DNA from: Platerodrilus igneus
Lineage: Eukaryota; Arthropoda; Insecta; Coleoptera; Lycidae
Assembly: GCA_036346225.1 (NCBI GenBank)
Contig: JARFIW010000942.1
Location: 1,447,001-1,511,000, forward strand
DNA length: 64,000 bases
Direction of reading: 5' to 3'
The notes below the pieces were generated by a model. It was not told the origin of the DNA. It was given only the letters and a program-made list of their open reading frames with translations, and searched no databases. The number at the start of each line of letters is the position of its first letter. Position 1 is the stretch's first letter. A program made the translations under genes and the position numbers. Shown in pieces: positions 23,481-35,171 of this stretch.

Positions 23481-24775
23481 ATTAAAAATTTAACCTAAAT
23501 CTAAACTCTTTTCACATAAAATATTGTCAATAACAATACAAATTGACTTCGCTAACAAATAATTGCTTAACCTCAAATTTCTAGCCAGGTATTGCTAAAA
23601 GAAAAATATCCTAAAAATACCTTAAATCTAAGTCATCGACAAAACTATTCGCTACTCCGTATTTTTCCTGCTTTCAATATTTAATTATAACATTTATAAA
23701 TATGTCAATTATTGGAAGTGTCATTTATAATAAACAAAAAAAACCAGTTAAATGCCAATTTTTTGCTGTAACATTTCATTGTCCATTCCAAAATACTAAA
23801 TCTTCCTTTATACTTCAGCTACTATTACATTTTACCACTAAAATTGCATTTTAAAATCAATATACTCAATTCCGTCACTAATTAGTTCAATCCAATAATT
23901 ATTTTCACTTTTATTAATTCCTATTACATAAATAACAACCTTTAAACATTTAAATTCATAAATGCATAATTAAAAATTCTTAAACATAAACACTCTATCT
24001 ACACACTGTACAATTCAAGGTAACCAATAATACCAATGTTTGTTTGCAATCATTCTTTAAATTATTCCAAATCAGAAAATTTCTCGTGCACTAAAACACA
24101 CACCACAAAGTTTTAATTTAAGGGGTGACGCAGCAGGTCCTATACCCTTTATTTTCAATCTACTCACGACATTCCATTCGTACGCATGCGTTTATGAAAC
24201 TACCCTGATACTTGCAGATGTATTTCACTTTTACATGTCGATTGCCGCCTACTTTCCTTTGGAAATACAATCAAATTTTTCTTGGAGCATCAACCTCACT
24301 TTTAAAGGAACATTATACCAAGCCCTCATATAAAAAACTAACATTAATATGCCCCCCCCCCTCCGTATTCGCACGTATCTGAACATTTTTATGTTGGTTT
24401 ATCACCAGTTCGCAAATAAATAATTATTCATTCTCTGTCATATGTGCCCTTTATAGGGCAAAATAGGCTGCTTATCATTTTTATATTTTATGTTATTAAA
24501 CTACATATGAATAAACTATAAATTGTATATTATACTTCAAACTTGGTTAAGAAAATTGGTGTTCAGTTTCACAGCTATGGTTTATTTACAAACCACTAAC
24601 CATCTATGATTCAGTTGTTAATTAAGTGGTTAGAGGCTAAACAATCAACCAGTTTATTAAAAGACAAAATTCAATAGATAAACAATTTATTTATTATGAA
24701 ATGTTTGAAATACAACTAATGCATAAAGCCACTCCACATTTTACCACTGTACATTGGACCGTTTCACCCTTTCAG
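23481..24775. other. No gene seen
   Basis: AT-rich sequence with a run of ten C at about 24351-24361. It may contain more of the R3 repeat, but this could not be aligned by eye. Confidence 0.4.
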
Positions 24776-24779
24776 CAAC

Positions 24780-25745
24780 GGCTATAAATCGGTTAGGAGA
24801 AAATGAATCTTGAAATGATTTTCGCAGAGTATTTATCATGGACGTAATTTTAGATAATTTATCAAATATAGGTTTGCCTTTCTGGGGCATTTTTTTGATT
24901 GTCGTTTACGTGTAAGAACTGTAAAATTCTTAAAAATCGTTTTATTGACATTATACCTGATACCCTTGACACATGAAAGAATAAATCCGACGACCAGTAT
25001 AGTCTAAGATGCAGTAACTTATGTAGCCCCATAATTATTAGAAATTCAAAAAAATGCCACTAGTTCTTCGAGTGTGAGCTCTAGATTGACTTTTTGTTGC
25101 TCAGCAACAGATTAGATTGATCTACAATAATTTGCAGCAGATCTGTAGTAAAAAGTGATAAAATATATTTTTTGACGAGTGGATGTCAACAGATATTTTT
25201 GGACCAACAGTTTCAGAAAAAGTATATTCTGCAAATTGTGCTGGATTTATTGTAGCCTTTATCCAAATATAATCACTAGATTTTAATTGCAATTTGCTTC
25301 TGGAGTTTTTGATATAGCATTTATAATTGATATACTATGAACATATGTTTCTTTGATAGGTTGGTGGTTGCACATTTTCATATTGATTGAATGGTGTTTT
25401 GTTTTCTTTTCTGGGGTCACATTCCCCATGACTAGTATCTGGAAGCAATCTATAATGGGTCCTCATTTTGTTTGGTATAATCGTCATTATTATAGTTACA
25501 ATCAGCTGTGTAGTATCCTTTAGTGAATAGTCTCTTTTTGCTGTAGATTGGAAGTACTAGGTAGGTCAGGTTCTACTATGGAGCTGTTTACCGCTATATC
25601 TGCTGAAATTGTTGTATATTTCTTATAATCTTCAACATCACCATCATCGGAATTATAAGCTTGTTCATTAGTAATATCATCTATCCAATTGCACTAATCA
25701 CCTGAATCAATTTCCTCCAAATCTTTGAAATAATGCTTGTGTTAT
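24780..25745 (-). pseudogene. Decayed piggyBac-like transposase (5' half)
   Basis: Minus-strand reading starts near 25745 with an acidic N-terminus (HKHYFKDLEEIDSGD, later YNSDDGDVEDYKKYTT) as in piggyBac transposases. At about 25033-24870 it gives HLRLYWSSDLFFHVSRVSGI, then MSIKRFLRILQFLHVNDNQK. This matches the conserved DDE_Tnp_1_7 block of the form Y-W-S-x-D...I-M-S-x-x-R-F...L-R-F-L-H-x-N-D-N. Between these parts are many stops and frame changes. The catalytic Asp region further downstream is not recognisable, so the copy is truncated or decayed. Terminal repeats and TTAA target sites could not be assigned. The family call rests mainly on the second block. Confidence 0.78.
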
Positions 25746-27296
25746 CCATAACCTATATATAAAGTATCAGAAGTAATAATAATAAATAATTACTAACGTA
25801 TTTTTATCATAGAACACTTCTAAAAGCAAACTTCGGTAATTTTGACTTTGAGGTTACTATTTCCTACAATATATAATGTAATATTTGCCTTGTCCAAATG
25901 CTTATCTATTTAATGTTTTGGATACCACAATTTTTAATGATTTAGCTTCTCTATTATACTGTTAGATAATTAAAGTTTTATCATGTATTGCCTGGAATAA
26001 ATAAATTACTCTAATAAATTACTCTAACACCTCTAGAATTAACTAATAATGAATAATTTTCACAAGTGGTTGTTGGTTGAAATACCAACTGCCTGTTTGT
26101 CATGCGCTAAACAAATGCTTTTTTGGTTGATATATCGACCCATGTGTGTCAAGTGTAATATTACCTAGACAAGTGGATAAAAATTATGCCCCAACATGAT
26201 TGGGAATATATATCAACTACTGAACATTGATAAAGGGTTAACTCCGGCATTATTTCCCTACTCCATATTATGTTCTCAATTCGGTTTTGTTGCCATAGCT
26301 TTTTATTAGGTTTATTGAAAGAAGCCGGAAAAGTTCTTGTGTTGTCATGTGATTCACTTAGGTTAACATTGGTTTTCTTCTGTCTTTTGGACTCTAAAAG
26401 AATACATTGTAATGTATTGTATGAAATGATTAATTCATATATGTAATCTAATTTGTGAATTTTCCTTAGTCCCTACATTGTATTAAAGTAGGTGCGTGTT
26501 TTTTTTTGTATTTGTCACTATATAATATTGAATTTAATTTATTTAACTAACATTTTTAAAAGCTCTTAAATATTGGAAATGCGTATTAATGAACGCACTG
26601 TTGTTTACATGACTGTAAAGCTTTCTTAAAAAATGACATGAATCCACTACAAAGGTTTATAATTATAAATGTATTGTTTACATTTAAGGGTTTTTAATAA
26701 TTCACAACCTTAAGACTTCTCCTAATTTGTATTTAACAGAAAAAAATGGTTATTTTTATGGTTTTTAAAATTATGATTTAAATAGAACTACCAATTTTTC
26801 TGTAATGTCTTAATTTTGAACACTATTATACATGCAATCACATTTATATAGAGCGATTCAATAATAAGTTTGTCCATTTAAGATTAATTCTTTCTTACCA
26901 ATTTAATTTTCATATCTAGCAGAAACACAACCCATCATAGTTATTTTATCTTTCTGTTTTGTTACATTTAGTGTGAAAGAAATAAAAATGTTAACTTGTA
27001 CTTCTAAAATTTGCTTTTTGATCTTGTCGTTTAGTAAATGCACTTTTTTTTGCATAAGATTACAAATGTACACTTTATTGCTTTTTTATTTTTGCATTAC
27101 AAACTTTGATATAGTGATACTCAAAAAATTATGGGAACAAAATAAGTAACGCAAAATCTAAATATCAGCACTTTTGTCTTGTGAATTCTGATAGGACTAG
27201 CATACGTTTAAGTAAAAACTCATTTGTTCTAAATAATTTTTATTCTGTAATTTTGTTTGTGTTAAAAAATATACTTATATATATTATTTGTTATAG
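25746..27296. other. Upstream flank or intron of ELL; no exon recognised
   Basis: AT-rich sequence. Because the ELL reading frame opens at a splice acceptor at 27295-27296, this stretch is probably intronic. The exons encoding the first part of the ELL domain were searched for by eye and not found here or farther left. Confidence 0.45.
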
Positions 27297-30200
27297 CAAT
27301 TGTCCTTCCCCACATTTCACAATGGGCATATGTCCTTCAATTTCTCAATGTCAAACACAGCCGACATGGAAGGGCCCGGTGGCAGCTTTGAATGTATACA
27401 GCAGTTTGCGTCACCTCGAGGTTCATTGGAGGCATTGGGTGTTGTTCCACACAAGATCCGCATTCATGCAAATGATGATGTATATGAAGCTACCAGACAC
27501 AGAATGACAGTAGCTGAAGAAAATCACAAAAACAAATGGTAAGTCAAAACCTTTTTTTTGTATCATTGAAAATTTAATTGTAGCACAAGAGAAATTAAAC
27601 CAAATCAAAATGATATCGGACGTAAAGTGAAGGTAAAACAAAATTCTGGTAGAGCACCATCTTCTGTTACTTTGCCTCGAACACCACCTCAACGAGATAC
27701 CTCTTTAAAGTCGTATAATTCTCCCGTGAATTCCAAACCTCCAGCAAATACAAATAATGGTTTAGTAAATGGTTTTAATCACAATAATTCAAGACTACAA
27801 AATAAACCTTCCATTCCTGACATAGCTAGGAGACCTATTAAGTACGATTTTTATTTATATTGAATGGATCAAATGTATTGCTTGTGTTATCCAAAAATAA
27901 TTTCCCCTTGCCATCTAAAATTTTCTTTCTGAATTATAATCTCTTCTTACCTACACTTTCGTGCCCATCCTTGTGCCATTTCTATTATTTTTAAATTGCA
28001 ACGTTTTAATTGTCATGTTTACAGAGAACGACTGATACATCTGCTAGCATTAAGGCCTTTTAAAAAACCTGAGTTGTATGAAAGGTTAACAAGAGGTATG
28101 TAGCAATATGTCATTCAGTTTTAGTATCGTTCTTCACTTTTAGAGGGTATTCGAGAAAGAAATGGTTTAACATCGGTTTTAAAACAGATATCTTTTTTAA
28201 AAGATAATGTGTACCATTTAAATAGGGTAATGTGGAATGATGTACGGGAGGATTGGCCATTTTATACAGAATCTGAAAAGCAGATACTTAAAAGGTAAGT
28301 TTAAATATTTGTTACATGCATATTGTGGAGCAAAAACGTTAAGGTCATGTAGTATATGCCCCTTTACAAATTGTTTTTAGTAAACTGTTGAACAATTCTA
28401 AGTCTTTATACTATATATTTTAAAAACATTTGTATTATTGTAGCAACCTACAACACAAATTCAGTTTCCAATTAATTTATATTAAGAAATGACGGCTTCT
28501 GTACTAATTTTGTGTAACTATATTGTTATGGGTGTATGAAGTGTTAAATGATTAAATTTGAAATTCAGAAGGGCAGGAATCCTACAACAAATTAGGGGGC
28601 ATTGGCTAACTACGTTGGTGCAAGAGCGAGCCCCTATAGAAACAATTCAAGAAATGGATCCAAAATTGAAAAATGCAACCATTAATTAGGTGTAATTTCA
28701 AACTACGACACCAATAACACTTACCTTGTAAGGATTACTACCAGTCTTAAATTATGGTCACCAACTCGTTTAGTCTAGTGAGAATCTTTTGACGATGAGT
28801 TTTTCTAGAGGTTCTAATTACGTCGACCTCCTGGTGGAATTGAGTTCTTTTTACAAAATGTTCCACTATATAAGCAAAGAAAACAAATAGTTTCAGCTCA
28901 TTCCTTCACCTACATCTATTTTAATACAGCATCATCTCATTATTTTTGTAAACAGGTTTGCATATAAAGTTTTAAGGTTACCTAAATCAATTTAAATATC
29001 AGCGATATAACAATGTTTCTGTAAACAAGTACACACACAATTGTTACATTGTATAAATAAGTTCAAATTCAATTTGCCATAACTTTGATGATCCAACTAT
29101 AATAATTTACAACACTTCTCAAATTTTCAATTAAACTTGCAATGTCCGGTTTTATATCTCTAATAAAATTAACAATCTACTGGTGGACATTGCATAATAT
29201 CATCAATATTTATTCGAACAGGCGTCATACATAAATGTGCCACCAACATACCACTAAAAGAAATTTCTACTAAACTTACAGTTGAGTCTTATTGTGGATA
29301 AGGAATTTCTTGAAGCCCTAATTGAATTAATGTTCTATTGGGTTTGTCGTTTCCAACCTTTGTTGCTCTGGAACCAATCTGTCCCAATTTTATTGGTGTT
29401 GTTGTGTTCTATCAAAAATCCACAGATATCACTACGTTTAACTTCTGTTCGCTGTTTCATAGCCAAACGGGTGTACTCGAATACCCTCGCAATGGTCACC
29501 CTCACATGTGATTTCGTCTATGGCTCATGAATGATTTATTAGTGGGTTTCCATCGACCATTAACTTCCATCTCATTCCTCCCACTCTTCATGCGTTCGGG
29601 GATTATGGTATAGTGCAGTCTTCCTATTGAGCTTATGGGATGAATCACATGAAAGATGCGAAATTTCATATGGTTTACTTATATTAACATCGCGTCCTAC
29701 ACTTACCTCATTTCTTCGACAGTATAAATATGATTAAATTATCTGTAACCGGATATTTGTGAGTTTTACTAAATAAGCGTCTGTGTTTAGTTGATTAACT
29801 ACTTTGTGTGATAACATAATTTTATTGTATGGGGATTACTTTGTTTTACAACCACATGTGTTTCTATGTAACGTTAGTTTTTCTCAATTCCACTACAAAT
29901 TGTAAAAAGCTCTTCTATATTTGAGATAAAATGATATGGAACATGCATATTAATAATTTAACTGTCATGTACTTTTTAATTATTCTAAAAGCTTTCTTAA
30001 AATGACATGCTATGAAATTTTACTTTGTAATTATGTGTTTATCCTTTTTTCGATTCTAGAATTTATGAATCTGAGTTACCTTCAAATATGTATTATAGGG
30101 AAATAAAACTACGCTTTTGTGGCTTTAAGTTTGGCCTGAATTCCTTTTAATAGATCTAAAAATTTATGAAATATCATGTTTAATGAATACTCCTATTTTT

Positions 30201-33200
30201 GAAATCTGAATATACAGGGTATATTTTGTCTGTTTGTGATTAATTTTCTCCCTTTCCATCTAGTTTCTATTTAATATAACGCTAACACGTTACATTATTT
30301 TAATAATACTAGTCAAAGTGGTTGTTATCCAATAACCATTGGTAGTTAGTCCATGAATACTACAATGCAAATATGTATCTTCTTATTTATAAAAATGTCA
30401 AAATGAACTGAAGTACATAATAATATATAACAGATGAATCTTCGTAATAACTATTTCACTTGATTTATTTTGTCGGATTTTCAATGGGGCATGCAGTTAT
30501 AAATATTATTTTCAAATTACAAAATTCTTTGATTATATAAACATGTTGATGGTTTAGTTAATGGAATATTATACTATCTGTGATTTTATTTATATATGTA
30601 AAATTTACTTTGCAGACGGAAGCCTCAAAACTTAACACCGCCTGGTAGTAGCGATGGAGGTAGTTCTGGTAGTGGTCATTCGCCAAGCAGTACCCATCTA
30701 GGTTCTCCTCCGATTTCCACAAAACGTCCAGGATATTACGATGGTGCAGATGGTTTACCTACTAAACGTCCTCGTATTTCTCATTTTCGTAAACCTTCCG
30801 ATCAACTCTATGGGTCACCTGTCCAAAATATGAATCAGCGTAGGCCTGTTACAGATTCTAGGGATACCAGTAATATGAATCCTAGAAGTAGGGAGTATTT
30901 TAGTCCCATTAGCAATGATTATAATGGGAATTCTAATGAAAAGCACAGTTTAAGTGATGGTGAAGACAACTCTAATCGAAAGCATTCTTGTGATAGTCGT
31001 AGTTTAAGTTTCAGTGTTAATCTCGAAAAACCTTTTAATGACAATTATTTGTCTCCTGGCAAAGAAGAAAGTTTAGGAAAAGATGATATTCAAAATACAT
31101 TTAAGAAGATGAATGGTGTATTAAGTAACAATAGGTCTAAACCTTTTGAAAATGGGAAACTCCTACAAAGTGATACCATAAATAATAGTCGAACTGTACA
31201 AAATGGAGTACTTCATAATGGTAGAATAGTAAATCAGGAAAGTCCAAAACAAAACTGTATAAATATAGGTTTAACAAAGACTCATAGTGATAGCCCTACT
31301 AGTCCAAATGAACAAATATCTACCACAGAGTCTGATTCAACTAAAATACTTAATGCAGTAGATCCAGAATTTCCTAATTATCTCACGTAAGTTTCAATTT
31401 GATAAAAACTTTAATTGTATTAAAATATTTTCAGTGAATATACTACCATTAAAGATGCTGAACAGCGTAAAAAATATAAGGCTGATTTTAATGCTCATTA
31501 TGCAGAGTACAAGGATTTGCATGCAGTTGTTGAGAAAGTGTCATGTCGGTTTGCTGAATTAGAAGAAAGGCTGAGACAAGAAGATAATACGAGTCCAAAG
31601 TATCGAGTAAGTTGCATTCGTGTACGTACTTTTTTAAATACTTATAATCGTTAGCGTTAGAGGCAGTTTTAGTGCATGATGCATTTGTTATGTAATTCAA
31701 TTATTCTTTTTTTGGTTTAATTTGAAAGATGCTTTACTTTGTCTTTAAGCCCAGTACTTTGATTTTATGGTTTAACAGTATAAAAATTTATTCTTGTGAG
31801 CATTTTATCATGTTTTATAGCCTTTTGCTAGAAGTGGTTTCCAGTCCCTGCAGGACTGAGCTGTTTTTGCACGGGAAGCTTTTTCGTCCTGGGAGTTCTT
31901 TCGTCTATGTAGCTATTTGCCTGGGGAGTTCTTTCGCCTCGTCAGTTCTTTCGCCTTGGGAGCTCTATCACCCAGGGAACTATTTCACTTTCTCGTGCTT
32001 CGTGCTTAAAACAACCTTCTTTAAGTATGGGAACGATTACTCATTCTCAAACTTTTGCTTTTAAAGCAACCTTCTTTAAATATAGGTTTGCCCATGCGTT
32101 CCTACGCTTTGAGCTCGAAGCAACCTTTTTTTGAGTATTGAATTGTCCATGCATTTTCGTGCCTTGAGCTTTCTGTAATAACCACTTTGTGTTATACGTC
32201 GTCCATTTTGGCTATGATGGATTTTTAAATGCAAAAACAAAATGAAAGTGACTCTCGGCTACCTAAAACAAATATACTTGCGTAAGCCAACTCAAATTAT
32301 AGTTTTAAATGAAATTTTTACCAGCGTTTTTTTACGTTTATAACGCATTTGATGGTAACGGATATGCCTGTAGTAGAAAAGTAACTCAAGTAAAATAAAA
32401 ATCAAGTTAAAACACTTGTGCAAGCACAAAGTATTCTAAATTGCATGTTTAATTAAAATGGTGCATAATTAACAAATGCAAAACTAAGCGGAAATCGACT
32501 TCTACAATTTCTGTATTAAAAGTTCTAGGAAATTCGGTAGCGACCATTTCCATAGGAGAGATGGCGTCACTTGTCTTGTGAAAAGTAATAAAAAGATCAA
32601 GCATGGGCATCAAACCTGCGATGTCGTGAATGCTATCCAGAATTGTTAGTGCTGAGCTATTGTGCTTGACAGTTATAGAAATGTTGTTTGTTCTATGTAT
32701 GTATTTTCAAATGTCATGTTAAAAAGCTTCTATTTTCAGAAAATAGATGGCACCTTTGAAAAGGACGACTCTGGCGTCGAATCTAGGACACCGTGCATGT
32801 TATCCGAAATTGTTAACACTGAACTATCATAAAACTATAAAAATATCATTTTGTACTCCTCATGTTTTTTTAAATGATACTTGGAATTTCTGAAAATTTC
32901 ACGACTAATTGTAACTATTCAGTCGCGTCCATTCGTTCCCGTGTAATAAATTTAATAATTTTTCTTTAAAAGTAGACCTTTCTATTTTAAAAAGCTGTAC
33001 GTTTTTAGATTCCTAATGATTTTTCTATAAAAATATGTATTAGGTATTGTACTTTTAATTTCAAAATTAATTCTGTTTTCTATTACTTTGATGGTATTTC
33101 TTCGGCCCTGTTTGACGACGTTTATGGCTCAACTTTGACAGATCTCAAATACATTCTGCCAACCGTAGTTACAAATTGTATAAAACTATACTTTCTATGC

Positions 33201-35171
33201 AAAAATGACGTCGAATTCAGGTTATATGTCGATTATCGAGTTTTCCCAAATATATTAGGTATTTTATAAAGCTTCATGGAAAATTCTAGAAGCCACCTCA
33301 ATCTTCCTTTTTTTCACACGCTCGTAGACAAGCAAACATCGCCGATTCTCTCGCATGCGCGGTCGGCTCTCGCGTTTTTTAATATCCTTGTTTTCTTACT
33401 CGTAACCTAGGACGTAACCGCAAAATTGAAAATTGCTGAAAAACGCTATTTTCTGCAAAAATATCCCGTTTCTAATCATGAAACCCAGTCTACCAGATGT
33501 AGAACTTTATTCCCCATCGAACACTGCCGCTTCTGATCCTCCACCAGCACACCCTTGGTAAAGATACATGATTATTCTCCTTTCAAACCACGCAACAGTA
33601 GGAATGCAAACCAGCTATCAAGATTTATAATTATTTGACTAGAATTGGTTTTCAGTCCCTACAGGACTGATTTCCTTTCGTCCATGGAGCTGCTTCGTTC
33701 CAGGAACTCTATCATCTTGAAACCCCTTTTGCCTCTGAACCAGTTTTACCTCAGAAACCATTTTGCCCACGGACCTTTTTCCTCTGTCTTGCTTTTGCAT
33801 CAAAGCCACACTCACATTATCGACTTCATGTATTGTATTAACGCAGCTAATTGTTTTACATTTAATAATTAATTTAAATTAGAAAGAGTATTATTTTCCC
33901 TTGCAAAATTAAAAACTCTGTTCGTTAACCAAATTTTGCATAATATTATCGTCCCATTTGTTTCTCCACGTCCATGTACTTTCGTATTTCTTTCGAAAAT
34001 AATTGTAATAATTGATGCAAGATGGCATCTCGTCTCTTTTGAAAAGTCAAAAAGGAAATAAAACGACTTCAGCATCGAACTCGGGACCCCATGCGTGCTA
34101 TCGGAAAGCCTTAGCATAGCTACTGTGCCAAACATTTGTTGAAATGTCGAATGCTACACACATGTATTTTCTAACGCCATGCAAAAATACTTTGATTTAC
34201 TGCGAAATTCATTGTAACTGTTTGAGCATGTTTAATCATATTGTTGCACAGAATTTTAAAACTTTTTTAAAATAACACTTCTATATTTAAAATCAGTACA
34301 AAATTTGATTCCAAATCGATTTTTAAAAGTTAGTACATATTAGGCATTTTATAGCGGCTCATTTTGCAATTTGAAAATTAATTCTGTTTTCTCAGATTTT
34401 GATGGTAACGTTTCGGCCACGTCCCGACGTTCTCAACCGAATTTTGACAGAACTTGAATAATTTCAAGCAACTTTACTCGCAAAATTCTTATAAAATACC
34501 TCTTATGTGGAAATGGTGTCGAATTCAGGTTCTAAATCGATTATTCAGTCTTCCCATGCATATTAAATATTTTATTAAGCCTCTAGCGAATTCTGGAAAC
34601 CAACTGAATCTTCTTTCTTTGTTGCACACGTAGATAAGTATGCTTCCCGGACTTTCTCGCACGGTGCATTTGACCTGTGCGTCCAGGAAAATCGTGGATT
34701 TTTTTTACATGTATCCTTGGACGTGACCAAAAATTCCAAAAAGCACGTTTTCTTTTAAAACATCCTGTTTCACATAACGATAAATAGCCTACTTGATGAA
34801 ATTTGTAATTTACTCTGATGTAATTATATTGTAGCATCTGTGTTTAATACTTGACTACTTTTGTTCTAATAAACAGTTGAAAAAGTATTGAATGCATTTA
34901 CAAATTTAAAAGTGGCATTTTTTTTCTTGCATAAGCATTTTTTTGTGCAGCTATTGTAACCATGTGCTTTATACTTTTTCTCATAGAATGTATCTAATAT
35001 TTGAAATTTTAGGATCTTAAGAAACAAATAGTTCGTGAATACCAACAAAACAAAAAAGACTTGGCTCATCAGGCAGCTAAATGCCGATTTCAGTATCTAC
35101 ATGATAAACTATCTCACATTAAACGACTAGTGCTGGAATATGACCAAGGTATAACGATTAGGAAATACTGA
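27297..35171 (+). CDS. ELL: RNA polymerase II elongation factor ELL (Su(Tpl) family), C-terminal 607 residues in seven exons
   Basis: ELL raises Pol II elongation rate by suppressing pausing and works in the nuclear super and little elongation complexes. Exons: 27297-27538, 27584-27841, 28025-28095, 28144-28294, 30616-31386, 31435-31606, 35013-35171. Every junction has GT..AG, phases are consistent, and the spliced length is 1,824 nt ending in TGA. Exons 1-4 carry the ELL N-terminal domain: SFECIQQ, then ANDDVYEATRHRMTVAEENH, TREIKPNQNDIGRKVKVK, LIHLLALRPFKKPELYERL and DVREDWPFYTESEKQILKR. Exon 5 is a Ser/Asn/Pro-rich linker with KRPRISHF, as in other ELLs. Exons 6-7 form the occludin-homology domain (EYTTIKDAEQRKKYKADFNA, then HYAEYKDLHAVVEKV and FQYLHDKLSHIKRLVLEYDQ). 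The N-terminal exon(s) are missing, so this entry starts at an acceptor, not at an ATG. No disabling change is seen. Introns are 45, 183, 48, 2,321, 48 and 3,406 nt. Confidence 0.95.
28566..28760 (-). repeat. Dispersed repeat family R3, copy 2, in ELL intron 4
   Basis: GGGCAGGAATCCTACAACAA and GGCATTGGCTAACTACGTTG align with the starts of the copies at 23,028 and 45,376. At about 28735-28720 the minus strand reads ACAAGGTAAGTG, matching the donor-like position of copy 1. The rest of the intron to about 29,530 is less AT-rich and may be further repeat sequence that I cannot classify. Confidence 0.5.
30155..30310. repeat. Dispersed repeat shared with 51.1 kb
   Basis: The segment with ATCATGTTTAATGAATACTC, TTTTGTCTGTTTGTGATTAA and CATCTAGTTTCTATTTAA aligns, at roughly three quarters identity by eye, with about 51,115-51,240. 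It lies in ELL intron 4. Confidence 0.5.
31877..31996. repeat. 17-bp minisatellite in unit A
   Basis: Seven units of AGTTCTTTCGCCTTGGG-like sequence with a 17-bp step (one unit is 16 bp) follow head-to-tail. The same 17-bp period occurs at the matching position of unit B. Confidence 0.8.
32008..32172. repeat. ~54-bp triplicated segment in unit A
   Basis: AGCAACCTTCTTTAAGTAT-like starts occur near 32,010, 32,064 and 32,118. Each is followed by a CCATGCRTT..CGTGCTTTGAGCT-like ending. Confidence 0.65.
33641..34830 (-). mobile_element. Repeat unit B of the tRNA-boxed tandem dimer (ELL intron 6)
   Basis: It opens with TTTTCAGTCCCTACAGGACT, the same start as unit A, then a 17-bp minisatellite (33,688-33,790). 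One minus-strand tRNA-like segment lies at 34,133-34,065 (A-box-like TAGCTATGCTAAGG, B-box-like AGTTCGATGCT). The distal part (34,380-34,760) aligns with 33,060-33,450 of unit A: 'tctgttttct' then 'gatggtaacgtttcggccacg', and 'aaaacatcctgtttc'. It lacks the second tRNA-like segment. Confidence 0.6.
33688..33790. repeat. 17-bp minisatellite in unit B
   Basis: Six units such as AACTCTATCATCTTGAA, ACCCCTTTTGCCTCTGA and ACCAGTTTTACCTCAGA follow with an exact 17-bp step. Unit sequences have diverged from those of unit A while the period is unchanged. Confidence 0.75.

Larger units (their letters stand above)
31831..33640 (-). mobile_element. Repeat unit A of a tRNA-boxed tandem dimer (ELL intron 6)
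   Basis: This unit starts with a palindrome-like CAGTCC..GGACTG (about 31843-31860), then a 17-bp minisatellite, then a ~54-bp triplicate, then a long AT-rich body to about 33,640. On the minus strand it contains two tRNA-like segments. The first (32,670-32,600) has TAGCTCAGCAC and GGTTTGATGCC as A- and B-box-like sequences; the second (32,832-32,765) has TAGTTCAGTGT and GATTCGACGCC. Unit B begins exactly where A stops, and a third copy (C) lies at 49.8-51.1 kb. No protein is encoded. It is probably a SINE-derived composite repeat; the family is not recognised. Confidence 0.65.

Noticed and set aside
29282..29530. 82-codon plus ORF in ELL intron 4 as a nested gene
   Set aside because: No domain, no start context, and the region seems to be worn repeat sequence.
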